From the NCBI RefSeq assembly GCF_000764305.2, contig NW_025940701.1:179997-243996 (forward strand): DNA of 64,000 nucleotides, read 5' to 3'. The stretch comes from Hyalella azteca. Taxonomy: Eukaryota > Arthropoda > Malacostraca > Amphipoda > Hyalellidae. A program made the translations under genes and the position numbers. The notes below the pieces were generated by a model. It did no database searches. It saw only the letters and a list, made by a program, of their open reading frames with translations, and was not told the origin of the DNA. Below are positions 47,601 to 58,924 of the stretch, piece by piece (position 1 is the stretch's first letter; every line of letters begins with the position of its first letter).

Positions 47601-48905
47601 CCCTTCAGCTTGCAAAAACGAATAACACTTCGCAAGTCACTCATGCCGAGTGATTCTATCATGGTAGCCATTTTTATGTGTCACTAGACAAACGGGTAAT
47701 GACGTACGCCCGAAAACGAGTGAGTTGTAGTAGGTAAGCTGTGCAGTCGACTACCGCTCATTGCTGGTCGATGCCGCGCGCCCTGCCGTCTAGCTCCACG
47801 ATCGGAAGTGGAAAAAATATATCAGTAGTCACTGCAGTGAGTGACAGAGAGCGCATTTTTCTCGTTGCCGAGTATCATGGATACTCGGCAACGTGAAGTC
47901 ACAGACAGACGGACGAACGGACATGACGAGCACAATGGCGCTTTTTTCATAAATGAGAAAATGCGCTAAAATCAGCCTTCGTATATGTATTAGAAAGTTG
48001 AACATGGAACATTTCATTGTTAATTTACTTAGTATGGGCTGAAATTTTAGCATTTTGTTTCAGATGAGCTGCTCGCCTCTGATGTTCGCTGCTGCCGAGG
48101 ACCACGCGCAGTGCGTGTCTGAGCTGCTGGACCACAAGGCGTCTCTCACCGCCACCAACTTCACAGGAAACACTGCATATGATATAGCGTGTCGACGTAA
48201 CTCTTTGAAAGGCAAGCATCTAATTTTAACGAATCTCGTATCAATCTCCTATAAAGTTTTGTCTATACCATTAAATTTCGTTAAAAATCTATTATTAATT
48301 ACTAAAAATTCTTGTTGATAAATTTTCATTGTTAAATTTTAGCTCAACTATTATTTTGTTTAATGGTTCCAGTTGCGAACGTGTTTGTATAATTATTGTG
48401 TAATTTAATTATAAATTACACAATAACAGTATAATTATTGTGTGGCTGTAACTTTTGCAATTCTGTGATGATAGGTATATTCGGCTAAATATTAGGGTTT
48501 TGTTATGTTTGTTATTAGAAGGTCAAGAGCATTTATTAAGCTTTAGGGGTTTTGCGTTACAATAGCTTTGAAGGGCATTCTCCGTAAGACTGAGCAATTC
48601 TTTTCTATATTCTTACGGTCTTGTTCTTAATATATTTTTTACCATAGTAAATTTTTTTCTAAATTTTGACCTAATTTTTTTAGGGTTACCATCTTACGTT
48701 CACAATGATATTGTATGAATGGCATTTTCCGTAGGACTGAGCAACTCTTTACTATGTTCTTACGGTATAGACCTTAATATTGTTTTTATTACTAAAATAA
48801 TTCTGTAATATCTTGACCTAATTTTGTTTTGGTTACTATCTGACGTTGACAGCCCAAGCGGTGATGGAGCGCTACCTGCTTCGACTGTTAGACAACACCT
48901 CGTGA
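41640..48905 (+). CDS. RFXANK: Ankyrin-repeat protein of the RFXANK/ANKRA2 family
   Basis: Six exons (41640-41813, 44131-44272, 44794-44921, 46229-46333, 48064-48211, 48853-48905) give 249 residues, close to human RFXANK (260). Order: acidic Ser-rich N terminus; LTNLQRGN at 63-70, a family signature just before the repeats; then about four ankyrin repeats, including GLTALCWAASYGQVPTVRLL, GQTALQLCCAAGHHEVAKVL, SPLMFAAAEDHAQCVSELL and NTAYDIACRR, ending in the helix VMERYLLRLLDN as in the family. Vertebrate RFXANK is a subunit of the RFX complex on MHC class II promoters and ANKRA2 binds peptide motifs in adaptors; invertebrates lack MHC, so the role here is unknown. Splice sites are GT-AG except intron 5, AAAG|GCAAGC, a GC donor. 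An in-frame ATG at 41586 is an alternative start. Confidence 0.85.
42138..42595. mobile_element. 458-bp foldback element in intron 1 of the RFXANK-like gene
   Basis: Arms of about 170-180 bp (42138-42315 and 42430-42595) are inverted copies at about 90% by eye: AAGTGCATCC with a T/A-rich tract, GGGGTGTAGATTAA, TTTTTAATGGAACCTG and GGACCTAACCTGCAAGG all recur in reverse. The central part is two direct copies of a 60-bp unit, TGTTTGGAGTCC and GAAAAACCTAGCCAAT, GC-rich and facing the same way. No open frame is present. Confidence 0.85.
42703..42843 (+). other. Candidate in-phase cassette exon of the RFXANK-like gene
   Basis: A 141-bp open stretch is bounded by GTGCAG and AAA|GTAAGG, both good splice sites. 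It is 47 codons, starts and ends in phase 0, and so fits between exon 1 (ends phase 0) and exon 2 (starts phase 0) without a frameshift. The translation begins RVNKDLKTYGDALSAKF and is hydrophobic later (FLHLIYFSVFSQLY). No family relative has a matching insert that I can recall. Alternatively it is chance sequence beside the foldback element. Confidence 0.3.
43033..44130. other. AT-rich intron 1 sequence, nothing recognised
   Basis: The 3' half of intron 1 of the RFXANK-like gene shows no repeat or open frame I can support. Confidence 0.5.
47105..47665 (-). pseudogene. Mariner transposase fossil in intron 4
   Basis: Minus-strand pieces match mariner: LRSVIRFLQAEG near 47630 (N-terminal helix region), then after a large internal gap FIHGNARPRVAAFT (the DNARPH box with the Asp changed to Gly), HPVYGPDLAPSYYNLLPELK (the YSPDLAPSD box with its last Asp changed to Tyr) and FYEQGMKKLASKCKKCL near the C terminus. 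Two catalytic aspartates are therefore lost, a stop follows the first box, and a frameshift lies between the N-terminal and central parts. It is dead. It lies within the 1.7-kb intron 46334-48063, antisense to the host gene. Confidence 0.85.
47850..47966. mobile_element. Small TIR element, copy 1 (intron 4)
   Basis: Ends AGCGCATTTTTCTC and GAGAAAATGCGCT are inverted repeats. Similarity to 61760-61855 extends left over CACTGCAGTGAGTGACAGAG. The inside holds CGTGAAGTCAC and a perfect GCCGAGTATC/GATACTCGGC stem in this copy only. It lies 98 bp before exon 5 of the RFXANK-like gene. Confidence 0.75.
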
Positions 48906-49003
48906 TCGGAGACGCGCGGCGCCAGTCAATGTACCTGCTTACCTTCACGTATTTTTTTATAATTGGTTTTAAGACTTGTGGTGTACAAAGCAACTCCCAG
49001 CCT

Positions 49004-49266
49004 GGGGCCATACTTTCAAAACTCGCTAATTGAACGTAAGTACTTACGCTCTATTTTCTTGTTTATGATTGGCGGATTTTGCTTGAAAGGCCGTCAATGA
49101 TTGGCTGATGAACTTACGATCTCTTAACCTTTTTTTTTAAAGTATAGTGCACGTAAGTACTTACGCTCTATTTTCTTGTCTATGATTGGTGGATTTTGCT
49201 TGAAAGGCCGCCGATGATTGGCTGATGAACTTACGATCTCTCAACTTTTTTTGAAAGTATGGCGCC
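49004..49266 (+). mobile_element. Double MITE of the type found in MOCS2B intron 1
   Basis: Outer ends GGGGCCATACTTTCAAAA and TTTTGAAAGTATGGCGCC are inverted. Inside are two nearly identical copies of a 115-bp body starting ACGTAAGTACTTACGCTC (49032 and 49151). It starts about 100 bp after the RFXANK-like stop, so it lies in or near the 3' UTR. From 49267 to 50150 nothing else was recognised. Confidence 0.8.
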
Positions 49267-50154
49267 TGCTTCTGGCGCCAATGCGCAGGTTTCCAAGAGA
49301 ATGCAGCAGGCCTCACAGCTAGAAGTTTCTCATGTCACGAGACTGAAATACCTTTAAGGGGTTTTGTTCCGATGTATCCAGATTTGTGTTTTTTACTGAA
49401 AAAAATTATGTATGAGGAGTTCGTTGAATATGTATGTATTTTATCCCTGTACATTATTGTAATTCATGTGTTGTATTTTGTTAATATTCTGCATTTCATT
49501 TGAGTATGTACTTCATTTTGAATAACAACAGAATTTATTTATTCCCACCAAAATTGTGTTGAGCTATTAAAAAAGAAATTAATTTGTTTACATTTTTATA
49601 AACTCAGTTATCATTCACGCCCCCCCACAGCGTTTTTGAAAGGATGGTGTAGCTAAAATATCGTGTATGGTCCCTCGAAAAATTCCGCTTTACCATCAAA
49701 CTGCAACTCTGCTTTCGCAGGTTTTATTCACGAAAATTTATTTTTATTTACTTAAATATGCTAGTATATCAAGGGAATTAGTGTTTGCAAAACGTGCTTA
49801 CAAGGTAATGTTACTCGGATTATAATTCTGTAATGTAAAAAAAAAATGTCTGCTGAACTCGTGTTTTATACCATTTATGTCCTACCTACCCAGGATCTGT
49901 GAGTGAAAACATCGAGATTATAAATAAAAGTTTCGGGCGTTTAGTATGAATCGATGAGTAGAACTGTTATCGAACGGTCCCTTGTTTTTTTATTTTATTT
50001 TTTGGAGCCGATTATTCCTGAAAGTAATATTTGCCTGGTCGAAGTTGAATAAACCTTGGTCATTTAACTTCATTGTTCTTAACTCATTCATTTTGCTGCT
50101 TAGGATGAGCTTTTAGCATTTGTGCTTTAAGGCTGTCTGGAATGTTGGTATAGT

Positions 50155-50455
50155 AAAGTATCTTCGGCGTTGAAGAATAGGCTTGTCGCCGATTCATGCA
50201 CTTTTCTTGACTAGTTCACAAGATCTGAAAGACTGGCCTTTTGATCAAATCCTTTCAACGGACTGTAGATTTGAAATCGTTTCTAGAGTTTCAATTGTTC
50301 CGTAGGGTACTAGGCATTTCAAGATTAAACATATGCTCCTGCGCAGCTTTGATCAGTCTGTTCTTGGTTCTTGAACGCGCGGATACTCAGAGCGTCAACA
50401 ATATCTTCAGGGAGGCTGCTAGCTCTAACCTCGCGATATTGATCTCAATTTAAAC
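50155..50455 (-). mobile_element. CR1-like 3' end, diverged copy
   Basis: Minus-strand remnant with the last RT block (SLPEDIVDAL-like, broken) and the shared 3' UTR (AAGTGCATGAATCGGCGACA, GCCGAAGAT). More diverged than the copies in the 18-35 kb mosaic. 50456-52905 holds nothing I can assign. Confidence 0.65.
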
Positions 50456-52907
50456 GCTCCAACGGAATTTTATTCAAAATTTTTATGCTATGACAACTTA
50501 AGATATTTAACCGTTTCTGAAACTATGACGGTTAAAGCTCACCCAGAGCATTGATTTACGCTTGCATTCTACTGCCGCTGAAAGGGCTTATAGCAGTGGA
50601 CGCGCTGAAGCTTAAGGGGTCAGTTATTGTCCGTTATTTGTTGCTTTGATAAATGGTTTAGTGCCTTAATAGAAACCTAAAACGCGTTGCAGTTGTAGCC
50701 ATACAACCTTATCCTGGTCCTTATAGCTCTCTGTTGCAATTCAAACGATATAACTTACAAGAGGCGCTAAACTTATTTAGCATAAAAACAATGCAAACGA
50801 TGGTGAATAAGTAGTATTAGAAATTCGCAGCGGTACGAGGTGACTTGGGACTTGGAGGACCTCTAGGTTGTAGATCTCTATTGCTAAAAATATGAGACGT
50901 ACATGATGCAAGCAAAAAAAATAGGTGTGTCCATTTTTTTATCATAAGAATGATAAAAATATTATCATTAGAAAGCATTTGATATTTTTCACGAGGATTA
51001 TTAGTCTACAGTTAACTAAATCACTGAATTCAAGTCTGCTCTTTTCTACCCAATAATTTAAATTCAAATTCACGCATGCATTTAGGTAGAAACTCATGAA
51101 TAATTTATTTATGCCGTTTTTAAATCTTTTACGACATGTTTGAATGTAATAAAAAAAACTAACATTTAAAGTGTTAATTTCAAATTCATATTCAAAGTGC
51201 TTATAGTTACTACATTGGTCCTGTTATTATGTTTTTGCGTCTATACTGTGAAGTGCCATTCGTAATTTGTCGGAGTTGACAATGAGATGAGTTCTTGAAT
51301 AGCGGCAATGCAATTCTGTCCTAATTCGTCAGAATAACAAAAATCTCCTTAGTTGTTAGCGTCATAAAGTAAGTGCACACTTTATTCAATCGATAAATTT
51401 TATTGGTAAGTTGACTGCAGTACCGTGGCCGAACGGGACTGGTAGTAGTAGATGGCAGTGCCACTGCCACCGAACTGAGCGAACTCCGAAGCCGCTCCTA
51501 AATAAACCTAGGTAGCTTTGTAGTTAGTAGCTAGCGCTAAAGCGCCTGCCATTTTGCAGAATTTTGTCATTTCCCATGGATCTAGCTTAATTTATTTGAT
51601 GAAAGAAACATTTTTATTATGAATATTTAGAATAATCAGCCTGATAGTGATATTCTAGATTTTGTGGAGTGGAACTTGAATCAGTTAAATGCAAGTTATG
51701 CAACTAAATTGATTAGCTATCCTAATATGTTTACATTATTATGTTCATTTCAGACACAAGCCTGCAATCTATTTTCATCTATTTTCTACTGTAAAGCTTC
51801 TTTCAAAGTTTCAAAACGGTTAAACTTAAAGAAGCTGTAGTGCTGTACTGCTGTACTTGCCATGGTCAGGAAGATGTGCCAGGTGCGCGGGAATTTATAT
51901 TGTCATTTTAACGACCTGCGCGGTGCGCCGTACTATGCCGGTAATAAATGTGCTGTGCGCCGACAGCGCCGTACTTTTAGAAAGCTAAAATAGTTTAAAT
52001 ATGGATGCACGGCAATGCAAATTACGTAATTACACTGACCGTACACACAAACGTGTATCCGCACTGTGTTGTGGTTGGATACGAGTTAACTAGATTGCTA
52101 CCGCGTCAACTCAGGACTCAGGTTCTAAGAGTCTGCACAGTAATGAATATTCATTCATAGATCACAATTCAATCAGACATGAATTACAGAACTAAAGAAG
52201 GCAACATGGCTTTAGATGTGCCATCGGTGCCTTCTAATGAATGACTGGACTGGTTGTGGCAAGTAGGGTATGAACCTGTATGTCAACAGTACGACATTAC
52301 CGACATCCTCCCGGCCGGCAAAATCAACACGATCAATACCTAATAACAATGCACGTAAATGGACTATACAAATTAGGTCAATATGGCATAATTACAGAGC
52401 GTAATTATGCTATGTGATACATAATATGAATATATATATTTGCAAGATAAGTCAATGGTCTGTGGTTTATTTTTGCTTCATTTGAGCAATAATGGTTTCC
52501 AAATTTGGGTGCGTTATGTTATGTCATGTGTACTTTGAATGTGCAAAAATTATAACTATCATATGAAAATTGTTATGTAGGTTATCATAGCATGAATCAC
52601 AGTAGAGTATCAAGATTGCAGCTCTGCCACCAGCCTTCATTGAATTATCCAGCCTTTTTTCTAAAATTCAATAATCTCTCTTCCAGCAAAGTTTGCGAAA
52701 TTCATTAGCTGCATAAAATACTCTCTGCTGTGGTGTTTGAGTTCTGGTTGACATGAAAACTTGCAGTTCCAAAAATGGCGGGAAAGCCTAATTGCGCCGC
52801 TCTGAAGGCAATTCATATAAATAATAATATAATCCACGCCTACGCTGGAGGAAGTTCAAACTTCAGAGGTGGAACTAAATGCAGTAAATTTGCAGTAAGT
52901 CAGAAAA

Positions 52908-53000
52908 TACCAGAAAAATACCAGATTTAGGCATATATACCAGATCTAAAATATTCATACCAGACACCTTTTGAAAATACCAGATTTCTGAAATCTGGTA
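52908..53000. repeat. ATACCAGA-rich repeat with a hairpin
   Basis: At least six occurrences of ATACCAGA/ATACCAGAT in under 100 bp, plus ACCAGATTTC and GAAATCTGGT as a 21-bp imperfect palindrome. Confidence 0.7.
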
Positions 53001-53109
53001 TAGAAATATACCATCTGGCAATGCTGGTTCAGCGTTATTTGAAATCATCTACAGACGATGTTGCCATTCCATTCAGATGAAAACTGTGTCTAAATCAGAA
53101 CTGTGTCGG

Positions 53110-53345
53110 ACGGCTCCGCGGCCCGCGCCGAGTGCTGCGCGGCGCGGAATCAATGACCGTGATTTGCACGAACGCCTGCTCGAAAAAAATATAATTAGAT
53201 TGATTTATGCGAGAAATTTCCCCGTTTATATACATCTTCCTGAGTGTGGGCTACGCCGACGCTTGCGCGCGCTGCGCCGATGCTTGCACGTGCTGCGCCA
53301 GCGCTTGCGCGTGCAAGCAGGGATGGCCAGAAGTTGCACCAACTG
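53110..53345. repeat. GC-rich 24-bp-type repeat
   Basis: Locally very CpG-rich. Around 53250-53325 about three units of CGCTTGCGCGCGCTGCGCCG-type sequence recur every ~24 bp. Open frames on both strands through it are compositional. From 53346 to 54675 nothing was recognised. Confidence 0.6.
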
Positions 53346-54679
53346 TGCGCCGCAATAGCTTGAAAAAAGTCAAAATGCGCGGGAAAATTCCCTGAAAACA
53401 TACATAATCCTGAGTGTGGCAGTACTTGTAGTGCTGACATGACCTAATTACCTGAATGAATAAGTTAAATTTAGGATTAATTAGATTTTAGCCTTAAATG
53501 TAAAGTTTTCTTTGATTTCAATGTCTTTAGATAATCATTTACCGACTCTTGCATGTTCTTTAATTTTGTCAAAACTCTAAATGCATGTCTGTGTTTAATA
53601 TCTTCTGAAGGCTTTTGCTTTTCTGAGTTATGTTATGATATTTTAGGTATTCTGGACTCCTGTTATAAGTATTTTCTACCTATCCAAATTTCAATTGGTA
53701 ATATGGGTGGAAATTAAAACAAATTGTGCTTATAAATAAAAGGAAAATACTGTAAACAAATATAAATCTCTCATTTTTCTCTAAAGAAATTAATAAAGAA
53801 ATACAAAAGCCAATGGAATTCACATAATAATGATTAATGGACATTTACGTTTGATTCACAAGTGGTTACTGCCCAATTATCTAGTTGAATTCCCCATTCA
53901 GTAATCAGTAATATAGGTAAGTTGACTGGTGAGTTTCATGGAAATTAGCATTTAACACATGAGGCCTGTTTTTAAAGTAAGTACCATTTTGAAATGGAAA
54001 GTATTTATTTTTTATTGAAAAATTATTTATTCATGTGATTATGTGAAAGGTCATACTACACTCTAATATTTTATATGATTATCAATAATATTGAGACATT
54101 CATAGTATCTTGGTGCCAGCTCTTGGATACCATTGTTAAAAAAATTTGCCGCCTGTTAGACAACTTGATTTGACAATTTTTTAAAGAATGCTCCTCATTA
54201 GTAACAAATCAAATTCTTAATAGGAGGCATAGGAAAATCATGTAAACCAATGCAGATGACGCCATTGTATGGTTTTGTAATGGTGTTACTGACTAACTTA
54301 CTGTTAGGGGCCTCCCTACAGATGGCACACATGAGCTTAATAGTGACTGCAGTGCTGCAGCATCATTATTATAAAACAGTGCTTACTCCAAAAACATGTC
54401 TCATGCTTTGAATGAGTGTGTGTTTAAACAATAAACAGAGATTGATATACCAATGTGGCTATCCAGCTTGATGAGTTCAGCTATTCAGCTATTATTAAGT
54501 AAAATTACAATCAAACGTATATAAAAATCTATTATTAAGTACTGGTGCATCCTCAATTGCAAAACTGGGAAGATATCTTTATACTGGTTTAATAAGCAGA
54601 TTTTTTCTGCTGATTTAAATATGAATCTATCTCTGCTTAGTGATTATTTTGCTTTCTGTGGGTCTTTACTCCACTTATA

Positions 54680-56227
54680 GTCAAATGGGGGAAGACAGGA
54701 TCACAGCCTTCATGGGGTAAGAAAGAACCGGCCCATGGCATGCATTCTGATTGCACTGAATTTAATTTGACAAAAGAATATGTTAGAGCAATCATTGCCT
54801 GTCATTTCAGTGTTTGTTTCAACCCTCTTCTGCAAATAATGAATTTCTGGCTAATTTTTAAAGAAAATCTATGTAAAGAAGGGTCACAAAATAGTTAACC
54901 CTATTTGGGAAATAAGCTCTGTCTAATGACAAAAAATTTTTTGGCCACGTTTGTGGATGTAGGCAGGTAACCTCAAGTAATAAAATGTATAAAAAAAATT
55001 TTTAAAGACCACGTTTTTCATGTGGACTCAAAAGTAGAAAATAATTTTTCGGAGTTATCGGGAGCTCAGCTTCCCTAAAAGTTTCAGAGCGCTAGCTAAT
55101 GTGAAAGTTGGTGAAATATCGATTGCAAGATTTGATCATCACAGACACGAAAGCGAGCTAAGAAAAACGTTGTAATAAGCAACTTTTGAGACATACTAGG
55201 CATTCCTACCTGCTATCATCACTGCCTGACAACTATTCTAAAATGGGGTAAAAAGGGCCAGACATGGGGTAAGACGGGACCGCTAAATGGTCATGTTTTA
55301 CCCCACAAATGGTCCTGTCTTACCCCACAAATGGTTCCCATAGTTTATCGAAAATAGCTTTTAAATAAATATATTATTGTGCATAAGTATACATGGAGTA
55401 TTTTGGTCAAAATTTTCATCTTTTGCTTAAAATAACCATTCTAACTTGTTAGCTTTTTAATTAGATAAATTTAGCATACTATTCTGAATTGCATCATGGG
55501 GATGGAGAAAATAGGGATGTCTCTTCCCATTAGTGAGCTGCAGAACAATGTGCAAGAGTGGTTGGTGGAAAAATCATTGTGTGAAACATAAAAAATAATT
55601 ATTATCACAATTTTGTGAGACTGCATGGGCTATGTTTGAAGAAGTGCACCACAAATGCAGTTAGTAAGAAAACACATGCCATCCGACTCTTAAGTCGGAC
55701 TCTTTTCCATTGGTTTTATTACCAATTTGATAAATTTTCAGACAATGACACTAATGGAATATACATGTATCATTTGGCAGTGCTCTACAATGACTCAAAG
55801 CCAACCTACTATTTCTATGCTTAACGAAGTTTTCTCGTGGCAAAAACTCCAATGTGACTGATATTAGAGTTGACTTCCTGCAACACAAAACAGTAACAAG
55901 TGGTTGTTTAATCAAATAATGTGTTTCTAGATGGATAATATTGAATATCAGATTTATATTTTTATTAAAAACCTTGTAACATAAGAATTATCTGTTGGTC
56001 CTTTCTTACCCCAGCCTGGTCCCATCTTACCCCAATGGGGTAAGATGGGACCAGCTCACTTTTTTTAATCTGTACAGAAAACTGTGTTGTATGCAAAAAG
56101 TCTGAGTTGTAGCTTTGAAGCCCATTGCATAACCACACCTTGTGATTAGTTTAGGATTTTTTACTTATTCATGGTATAGATGCTACATGCCTGTTAGTGA
56201 TTTTGGTCCTGTCTTACCCCATCTGAC
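54680..56227. mobile_element. 1.55-kb TIR element with TATA flanks and internal terminal-motif repeats
   Basis: Left end GTCAAATGGGGGAAGACAGG and right end, read inward, GTCAGATGGGGTAAGACAGG are inverted repeats differing at about two of the first 20 bases. Both are flanked by TATA (54676-54679 and 56228-56231). The TGGGGTAAGA core also occurs inside at about 54713, 55262, 55317 and 56000-56050, the last as a 16-bp stem with a 3-bp loop. A 69-codon frame at 55615-55824 is the longest and is unrecognised. No transposase was recognised, so it is non-autonomous or decayed. Confidence 0.7.
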
Positions 56228-56231
56228 TATA

Positions 56232-57167
56232 CCTCTTTGATATGTAAAGCTTCACATCAAACGCACAAAACTCATTCCAACTATATTAAAGATTGCGTAC
56301 TCACTAATGATGAGCTAATGATGATTTATATCAATGGAATCATTATTGTAATTTTCAGCTCCAGCTACATAGGTACTTTAAAAATATAAAATTGGTTTAG
56401 TTTTTGATTAGTTCCTGATCCTGGATTATGTTTTCTATAAAAATGTGCACAGGTCTCTTTGAATTTGCACAAAAATTATATTTCGTCCTGCAAAGTACCT
56501 TATTTCTATTAGTATTATTTTTATTTTATTCTTCTCTGGGGAAATTCTTCATTAATTTCATCTTATCTCTCAAACTTGTTATTCATTTTAATTTTTTGCA
56601 AAATGAACTTTATATTTGATTGAAATTTATTTCATAATTTTCCATATCATCTGCAAATCACAAGCGTGAAATGTTTTTTTCTATACAGTCACTTTCAAAA
56701 TAGTAATAATTTTATACAAATGCAAATATACATTGTGATTTGGAATGTCTACACAAATCACTTTTATGCACATGCAATAAGCTCTGAAAAATAATTTCAT
56801 CAATAGCTATCCTTGGTTGCCAACTAGTCTAGCTAGTAAGTAGTTTTCTATACATGCCACATTCTTTATTAAAAATATCTTTACTGTCAAAAAATTTCTT
56901 CATTGCTCTCATGTTGTTCCATATTGTGTTCAATTTCAGTGGAAGCTCAATTCTGCTGAGTTACCTAAAGATATCTTGTAATTTATTGTTAGAACTGTGA
57001 TCATTTTGACAAACATATCCATGCTTGGGTAACATACATTATGCTGCAAGTTTAGGATGTAAAGACACAGTAATAGATAAAAATTCATAATCAATTTTAG
57101 CTTATTTGCTATTGACACACCCTACTTTAAATTCTAAAATGCAATTTAGTTCTATTTTTGTTTGCAG
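56232..57167. other. AT-rich non-coding stretch
   Basis: No coding or repeat feature seen. It ends in a pyrimidine-rich tract and TTTGCAG, the acceptor of the next exon, so it is at least partly intron. Confidence 0.5.
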
Positions 57168-58082
57168 ATGATGATGCTCATTGGGCAATGCTGAGTCCAG
57201 CCAGCGACCATGACTCCCCTTCGGATTCTTGTCTTCCCTTGTTGGCGTCTTCTAGCCTCTTCTCAAACCTTTCATCTTCACGGCCTGACGCTTGTTCTTC
57301 GGAGACAGATGGAACCAATTTTACAGATGCTGCGGCCAATAGAGTTCTTTCAACTATCATCTCTAGCGCCGACGATCTCTACTCGAGTATCGAAGTCGAT
57401 TCACCTTCTCCCAAGAACGGCCCCTACAGTCCCCTCGTCCTCGACGCAACTCTAGCGCACAGCTCGGGCGAGAATATTGCCGGCAATTATGGACCCGTAA
57501 CACGAACCTCAAAAACAAATATTCATGGCGATTGCCAAAGCAATTCTTCCACGAGGCATTTGTCTCGCTCATCATCGCTTCCTAGTGGTCGACATCCTAA
57601 AGCTCTTGGCCTTAAATCTTCTCCTGGCATAGCCATTGCTGAAGTCATTGTTAGTTTGGACTCTGTTTCGACCGCCTCAGTCACATCAAATATTGGAGAA
57701 ACTTTCGTACCGCCCTCAACGAGCAAACCTCGATGTCAGACACGCCATCCCCAAGACAGCAAGTCTATCAACAACGTAAACAACGAGCGCCTCTCGTTGA
57801 CGCGCGACCAATTCCCTTTACCTGAAACAGAGCCGGAATCTTTTTTCAATTTGTCTACTCATGAGGCGGCAAATCAACAGCTTTCTAATTCCATTTCAAT
57901 GTCAATGGCAGTAGACTCGCCTCCTAACCCTAAACTTACGACGATGACCGATGCTGCTAACAAAGCCAACCGAAACTGCAAACTCACGGATGCCGAGGCA
58001 CGAGTCATGTCTCGCAAGAAGAACTCGGCCGACGACGACAGTGTCAGCGACATCTCCCGAGACGAAACTACTCCGGATATTG
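57168..58082 (+). CDS. Long internal exon of an unrecognised Ser-rich protein
   Basis: A 915-nt open frame bounded by TTTGCAG and ATTG|GTGAGT. It enters and leaves in phase 1, so it could be skipped without changing frame. The translation of about 304 residues starts DDAHWAMLSPASDHDSPSD, is rich in Ser, Thr, Asp and Asn, has no cysteine-rich, membrane or repeat segment, and ends with a short basic patch (SRKKN) followed by DDDSVSDISRDETTPDIG, acidic and phosphosite-like. It looks disordered. Codon use is GC-richer than the flanks, supporting real coding. I do not recognise the family. No other exon of it was found in the window; the previous one should end in phase 1. Confidence 0.7.
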
Positions 58083-58420
58083 GTGAGTAAGACATTAAAA
58101 TTAGTTTATTGCTTTACATTTAAAAATTTCGTCATTGAGGCAAAGAGTTTTTGATGAGATTAATTTAGTCTTTTAGACGGGCAACGGCGATCGCATGATT
58201 TTTAAACAGATTTAGCCAGGGTAACTCGTTAATTATTCGCAGTGAACGTCGATGTTTTCTTAGCAATAAAGTTCTACATTCAATGGATCGTTGTCAACAA
58301 ATTTCTAGAGTGCTTTCATGGCAGCGCAAGCAGAGTCGAAAGTGAATTCATTCTCACATGACTTCATCTGTAGAGCGTCGTGTAATCTTTCTTTTGACCT
58401 TCACTTTCGTTTATTCTTCA

Positions 58421-58800
58421 CCGGTTATTGTTTTTATCTTTTAAAGTCGTAACTCGACCTCAAACTTCGTGCCTGCTGTGGTGAGTGACACCGTCGCTGA
58501 GCCTGCGTTATGCAACAAACTTCTTGCATGCTGTGGTGAGTGACACCGTCGCTGAGCCTGCGTTATGCAGCGTTGAAATGTTTACCGGTTATTGTTTTTA
58601 TCTTTTAAAGCCGTAACTCGACCTCAAACTTCGTGCATGCTGTGGTGAGTGACACTGTCGCTGAGCCTGCGTTATGCAGCGTTGAAATATTTACCGGTTA
58701 TTGTTTTTATCTTTTAAAGTCGTAACTCGACCTCAAACCTCGTGCATGCTGTGGTGAGTGACACCGTCGCTGAGCCTGCGTTATGCACCGTTGAAATGTT
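58421..58800. repeat. 109-bp tandem repeat with a 55-bp sub-unit
   Basis: CCGGTTATTGTTTTTATC recurs at 58421, 58585 and 58694, spacings of 164 and 109. The first unit holds an extra 55-bp copy of GCATGCTGTGGTGAGTGACA, so the array is a small higher-order structure. Confidence 0.9.
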
Positions 58801-58924
58801 CGCTCGCAAAGCCGTACTCCGTGCCATGCAGATCGCGCGGCATGCTCAGCCTGCGCCGTGTAACTGACGGATTTTGCTGCGTGTGCTTGCATACCTGGCG
58901 GCCGCTGGTGCCTTGTTGTTGCGA

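Noticed and set aside
53077..53440. Overlapping Ala/Arg/Cys-rich frames on both strands.
   Set aside because: Produced by the GC-rich 24-bp repeat; open on both strands for compositional reasons.
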